From positions 1-5,952 of the forward strand of contig JAGYOO010000099.1 of assembly GCA_018399295.1 (NCBI GenBank): a stretch of 5,952 nucleotides of DNA, given 5' to 3'. This document shows, in pieces, positions 5,240 through 5,952 of the stretch. The position numbers and the translations under genes were made by a program. Each line of letters starts with the position of its first letter. Position 1 is the first letter of the stretch. The notes beneath the pieces were generated by a model. The model did not search any database, had not been told where the DNA came from, and was given only the letters and a program-made list of their open reading frames with translations. Origin of the DNA: Candidatus Omnitrophota bacterium (GTDB lineage Bacteria; Omnitrophota; Gorgyraeia; B26-G9).

Positions 5240-5952
5240 TTACTTACTTCCGAGTGTTTCCTGACAAGCTGTTACAATATCCTTTGCCTGAAGACCGTAT
5301 AAGCGAAGCAGTTCATCCGGCTCCCCGGATTGACCAAATCTGTTTTCGACTCCCAGATTGCGAAATGGCTTACTTATACCTCTTTTGCACATCACTTCCT
5401 GCACTGCCGCGGCTAATCCGCCTGTGGTCGAATGTTCTTCGCAGACAACTACCCCCTTCACCCGGGGCAGCACTTCTGCCAGAGTTTCCGCATCAAAAGG
5501 TTTAAGCGTATGCATATTAAGCACTGTGCAGCTTATACCTTCTTCCTGAAGAGTCTCTGCAGCATCCAGAGCCTCTTTGACCATAATGCCGCAGGCTATA
5601 ACAGCCACATCATCCCCTGACCGCAGCTGTTCGGCCCGGCCCAGCTCGAATTCTTTTTTTCCCGGAATCGAACAGACCTTGGCCCGGCCCAACCGGACAT
5701 AGAAAGGTCCCGGATGAAGTGCGGCAGTAAGAATGGCCTCCCTTGTCTGGGGCCCATCGCAGGGAACAATTACCTTCATATTCGGAATAGCCCGCATGAT
5801 GGCAATATCCTCAAGGGCCTGATGCGTAGCGCCGTCCGGCCCCACAGTCAATCCAGCGTGGGTGGCAACTATCTTTACGTTCAGATTACTGTAGCATACC
5901 GAATTGCGGACCTGATCCCAGGCCCGTCCGGTAGCGAACATCGCGAACGTGG
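5240..5952 (-). CDS. Transketolase C-terminal subunit (split type), partial, N-terminus outside window
   Basis: This is the part of transketolase that carries the pyrimidine-binding and C-terminal domains; with a separate N-terminal subunit it moves two-carbon units between sugar phosphates in the pentose phosphate pathway. About 236 residues are visible and the frame is open to the window edge; split C-subunits are usually about 310-320. Seen from the edge are TFAMFATGRAWDQVRNSV and HAGLTVGPDGATHQ, then LEDIAIMRAIPNMKVIVPCD of the pyrimidine domain. The transketolase_C domain follows, with VAVIACGIMVKEALDAAE, LNMHTLKPFD and VVVCEEHSTTGGLAAAV. I judge it split-type from resemblance to archaeal and candidate-phylum C-subunits; a full-length transketolase or a DXS cannot be formally excluded because the N-terminus is missing. 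The stop lies 5 bases before ispE. Confidence 0.88.
   Translation of the reverse strand, partial: TFAMFATGRAWDQVRNSVCYSNLNVKIVATHAGLTVGPDGATHQALEDIAIMRAIPNMKVIVPCDGPQTREAILTAALHPGPFYVRLGRAKVCSIPGKKEFELGRAEQLRSGDDVAVIACGIMVKEALDAAETLQEEGISCTVLNMHTLKPFDAETLAEVLPRVKGVVVCEEHSTTGGLAAAVQEVMCKRGISKPFRNLGVENRFGQSGEPDELLRLYGLQAKDIVTACQETLGSK

Noticed and set aside
5240..5952. Reading the partial gene as DXS, given its position next to ispE
   Set aside because: The AMFATGRAWDQVRNSV, CEEHSTTGGL and related blocks fit the transketolase C-terminal subunit better than DXS; proximity to a MEP-pathway gene is not enough.

Overview
All convincing genes in this window lie on the minus strand, so it is best read from high to low coordinates. 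In transcription order they are: the C-terminal subunit of a split transketolase (start outside the window), ispE, a SpoVG-family gene, tRNA-Gln(TTG), a poorly conserved and apparently frameshifted stretch, glmU, prs, a CTC-type bL25 ribosomal protein gene (rplY/ctc), and pth (3' end outside the window). The layout looks like an uncultured bacterium's chromosomal housekeeping operon. No mobile element, CRISPR array or plainly foreign gene is seen.

The order ispE - spoVG - glmU - prs - ctc - pth is the arrangement known from Bacillus and relatives. A tRNA-Gln between ispE and prs is more familiar from Proteobacteria. The mixture, a zinc ribbon inside SpoVG, and the two-subunit transketolase suggest a deep-branching or candidate-phylum lineage (Omnitrophota-like is my guess from memory) rather than a classical Firmicute. 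The sequence alone does not fix the taxonomy.

Gene packing is tight. There are 5 bases from transketolase to ispE, about 33 from ispE to spoVG, 15 from spoVG to the tRNA, an 11-base overlap of glmU and prs, 18 bases from prs to bL25, and 5 from bL25 to pth. The exception is 3403-3822, about 420 bases between the tRNA and glmU, which holds only a broken reading frame. The genes share a growth theme: pentose phosphate and PRPP supply (transketolase, Prs), isoprenoid precursors (IspE), UDP-GlcNAc for the cell wall (GlmU), and translation (tRNA-Gln, bL25, Pth). SpoVG is probably a nucleic-acid-binding regulator.

The points most worth a second look are: (1) SpoVG carries a four-cysteine zinc ribbon inserted in its conserved core, and its start is better placed three codons downstream of the longest frame; (2) a roughly 110-residue reading frame between the tRNA and glmU seems broken at two homopolymers; (3) GlmU has a replaced C-terminal arm and a changed residue in the acetyltransferase site; (4) Prs has Ala for the usual Asp in its PRPP loop; (5) the tRNA T arm has a perfect 9-base complement in its own 3' trailer. 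I see no wholly new multi-gene system here.
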